Origin: Campylobacterales bacterium
GTDB taxonomy: Bacteria; Campylobacterota; Campylobacteria; Campylobacterales; QNZT01
Direction: 5' to 3'
Assembly (NCBI GenBank): GCA_027080605.1
Contig: JALWRO010000112.1
Span: 1 to 6,933 of the forward strand
DNA length: 6,933 nt
Made by a program: the position numbers and the translations under genes
The notes under the pieces: generated by a model
What the model was told of the DNA's origin: nothing
The model's database searches: none
What the model saw: the letters and a program-made list of their open reading frames with translations, nothing else
Shown: positions 5,661 through 6,933 of the stretch, piece after piece
How positions within the stretch are numbered: position 1 is the first letter of the stretch
Layout of the letters: each line of letters begins with the position of its first letter

Positions 5661-5804
5661 AGTTAAAAGTGAAGTCCTGACCTCTCACAATTTTCAATAT
5701 GTTTATTATATTTGGACTTGTTTCAGCGTTGAAAAGTTAAAAGTAAAGCCCTGACCTCGAACTGCGAACTGTGTGTGGGGTATTATAAGTGAAGCCATGA
5801 CTCA
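5661..5804. repeat. Three copies of a 24-bp REP-like repeat with CCTGACCTC core
   Basis: Copy 1 (5661-5684) and copy 2 (5735-5758) match at 22 of 24 positions: AGTTAAAAGT, a variable base, AAG, then TCCTGACCTC or CCCTGACCTC. Copy 3 (5781-5804) is diverged but keeps AAGTGAAGCCATGACTC. Spacing is irregular (74 and 46 bp), so this is neither a CRISPR nor a simple tandem array. A 7-bp tandem CGAACTG doublet (5758-5771) separates copies 2 and 3. GTGTG (5771-5775) and CACAC (5804-5808) bracket copy 3. Repeats with a GGTCAGG core are familiar near REP-associated tyrosine transposases in other proteobacteria, but no transposase is present here. Confidence 0.65.
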
Positions 5805-5814
5805 CACAATTCCC

Positions 5815-6459
5815 CTAATTGGTTTGTAATATTTCGACGAACTTTTTTCTGCCATGACGGTAGTTTATATTGTGCCAGTATCTTCCTCCTGTCCCCGGAT
5901 GACAGACAAAAGTATATTTTTGGGCAATGCTTTTTTCTTTGATCCTGTTGCCAAGGAGATCCCAAGGATATTTAGCAACAAAAATTACAATATTTGGTGT
6001 TAAAATGTCTTGAACAGCATTAATAGTATCGACTGCTTTTTGTATATCAATAGGTTCACAGTCATATTGAAATGAACGCCCTTCTTGGCATGCAGGTCTC
6101 TGAAAGGCATTCATAAATGCAACTGAACTAAAGCCTTCTCCCGTTGTTTCCATCATAACACGATTAAGTTCTCTGTAAATGAAATGTCCGTGAGAGTTCC
6201 AATTGCACTCAATCAATCCACGACAATTAATCCATCGTTTTTCATAGTCACTCAATTTACTTTCATTAGCATTATACCAATGTTGAGATTCTTTATTTAA
6301 CTTGCATTCATTGGGGAGATAGAAACTTTCTGCTATTAGCAGTATTTTGTTGTCTTTTGAAGAGTAATTACTACCAACATATGGACGCATAAGGGGATAT
6401 TGTTTGAAGTGTGGAATTTGATTGAGGTAGGTGTCAAATTGAGTGGAACTTTTGCTCAT
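5815..6459 (-). CDS. Uracil-DNA-glycosylase-fold-like protein
   Basis: This 214-residue soluble protein is of a family I cannot name. Several motifs follow the order of the uracil-DNA glycosylase (UDG) superfamily. KILLIAESFYLPNE (38-51) sits where the first active-site loop follows strand 1. SSVAFMNAFQRPA (111-123) resembles the 'tNxxkxrP' strand. NIVIFVAKYPWDLLG (156-170) resembles the strand and helix before motif 2. FVCHPGTGGRYWH (184-196) could be the HPS-type loop that inserts into DNA. The canonical GQDPYH and HPSPLS motifs are absent, so specificity is unknown and catalysis is unproven. Tryptophans and cysteines are unusually frequent (W61, W76, W87; C79, C85, C124, C134, C186). The ATG at 6459 has AAGGA about 8 nt upstream. 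It has its own promoter, and its 3' end abuts the repeat cluster. Confidence 0.6.
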   Translation of the reverse strand: MSKSSTQFDTYLNQIPHFKQYPLMRPYVGSNYSSKDNKILLIAESFYLPNECKLNKESQHWYNANESKLSDYEKRWINCRGLIECNWNSHGHFIYRELNRVMMETTGEGFSSVAFMNAFQRPACQEGRSFQYDCEPIDIQKAVDTINAVQDILTPNIVIFVAKYPWDLLGNRIKEKSIAQKYTFVCHPGTGGRYWHNINYRHGRKKFVEILQTN

Positions 6460-6492
6460 AGTTATTTCCTTACGAACTATTTATTAACACTC

Positions 6493-6520
6493 ATTATAGC
6501 AAAAAGAGCTACTAAATCAA
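6493..6520 (-). promoter_or_regulatory. Extended -10 promoter of the UDG-like gene
   Basis: On the minus strand, TGCTATAAT (TATAAT at 6498-6493) is a perfect extended -10 element. A -35-like TTGATT at 6520-6515 is spaced by 16 nt. The transcription start would fall near 6486, giving a leader of about 26 nt that includes the AAGGA ribosome binding site. Confidence 0.7.
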
Positions 6521-6698
6521 ATGTTTAATATATATTTAATTTATGCATTATTTGCAAATTAATACTTTGAATGGGATAAAATAGCTATTTGTCGTATTTG
6601 GGCAATAACAGGCATTTTTTGTATTATTGAGAAAGGACATTGTACTACGAAAGAAGAGGTCACAGTAGATTATCAGATAAAAAAGCCACTTAAAAAGG

Positions 6699-6933
6699 TT
6701 AATCACTCCCTCTCTCACAAATCTCCAGTCCCTCCAAAAATAACTGCAAAATAGAGTCCGGGCAGAGGCGGAATTTTTTGTGGTCTTTTTTGCGAAAGAG
6801 TGCGCTTAGTTCTCCTTTGGTGATGTCGATTTCCACTGCGTGAAAAATGGCAAAGAGATCCGCTTCTTTGAGGTTGTAGGCGATACGCACTTTTTTCAGA
6901 ATGAGGTTGTTGGTCAGTGGTACGGGTTGGTCG
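6699..6933 (-). CDS. yehS: DUF1456 (YehS-like) protein, C-terminal half
   Basis: This gene enters from beyond the right edge. 77 complete residues (from base 6932) and a TAA stop are inside the window. They match the second DUF1456 repeat of E. coli YehS: TNNLILKKVRIAYNLKEADL aligns with YehS NNNIVLKKLRIAFSLKTDDI. The downstream stretch SALFRKKDHKKFRLCPDSIL and FLEGL aligns with YehS TAMMRAPDHKNFRECGDQFL and FLRGL. YehS proteins are about 150-160 residues with two such repeats, so roughly half is missing here because of the window edge. The biochemical role of DUF1456 is not known to me. Base composition is richer in G+C than the UDG-like and TA genes, consistent with resident chromosome. Confidence 0.88.
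   Translation of the reverse strand, partial: DQPVPLTNNLILKKVRIAYNLKEADLFAIFHAVEIDITKGELSALFRKKDHKKFRLCPDSILQLFLEGLEICERGSD

Noticed and set aside
5661..5804. CRISPR array
   Set aside because: Only three copies, spacing of 74 and 46 bp from start to start, a diverged third copy and no cas genes. This fits a dispersed extragenic repeat better.
6560..6698. Possible plus-strand promoter (GATAAAAT at 6575-6582) and a 17-codon TTG ORF at 6640-6693
   Set aside because: The ORF is very short, its AAGGA is too close to the TTG, and no family is recognisable. A gene remnant is possible but unsupported.
6681..6703. Terminator after the DUF1456 gene (minus strand AACC...GGCT followed by a T-run)
   Set aside because: The stem would be only about four bases with a mismatch. 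A T-run alone is not enough in this AT-rich spacer.

Overview
The window suggests a member of the Campylobacterota (Sulfurimonas/Sulfurovum/Sulfuricurvum-like). This is inferred from a NosL-type lipoprotein, a small four-cysteine protein of a type common in that group, a YehS/DUF1456 protein and the AT-rich intergenic DNA. No rRNA or other phylogenetic marker is present, so the assignment is tentative. I see no tRNA, rRNA, CRISPR array or intact transposase.

Left part, plus strand (1-3363): a NosL-like copper lipoprotein (116-652) is followed 3 nt later by a 53-residue cysteine protein with a TTG start (656-817). A TATAAT promoter then leads into a tight operon. Its genes are a MotA/TolQ/ExbB-type channel protein with a long cytoplasmic tail (881-2173), a MotB/OmpA-like partner with one membrane anchor, a coiled coil and a peptidoglycan-binding domain (2181-3230), and a 43-residue basic ORF with a GTG start (3232-3363). 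The first two have the architecture of ZorA and ZorB, the membrane motor of Zorya anti-phage systems. No Zorya effector (ZorC, ZorD or ZorE) follows them.

Middle part, minus strand (3396-5564): two RelE/ParE-type toxin-antitoxin modules lie on either side of a 332-residue protein that I read as a distant macrodomain (ADP-ribose-binding) protein. The nearer module has a ribbon-helix-helix antitoxin, an 8-nt gene overlap and a near-consensus promoter covering a palindrome. The macrodomain-like gene has a leader with mutually exclusive inverted repeats. By eye the TA genes are AT-rich, while the macrodomain-like gene is clearly richer in G and C, as expected for separately acquired cargo.

Right part (5565-6933): the spacer at 5565-5814 carries three copies of a 24-bp repeat with a CCTGACCTC core. 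It lies at the 3' end of a minus-strand gene (5815-6459) whose motifs resemble the uracil-DNA-glycosylase fold, and that gene has its own extended -10 promoter. After about 240 bp without a convincing gene comes the C-terminal half of a YehS-like DUF1456 protein running out of the window (6699-6933).

The plus operon and the minus genes converge at 3364-3396, where an inverted repeat may terminate both. A reasonable inference is that 881-6459 is an accessory, possibly defence-related, segment between ordinary chromosomal genes. That inference rests on gene content and has not been tested.
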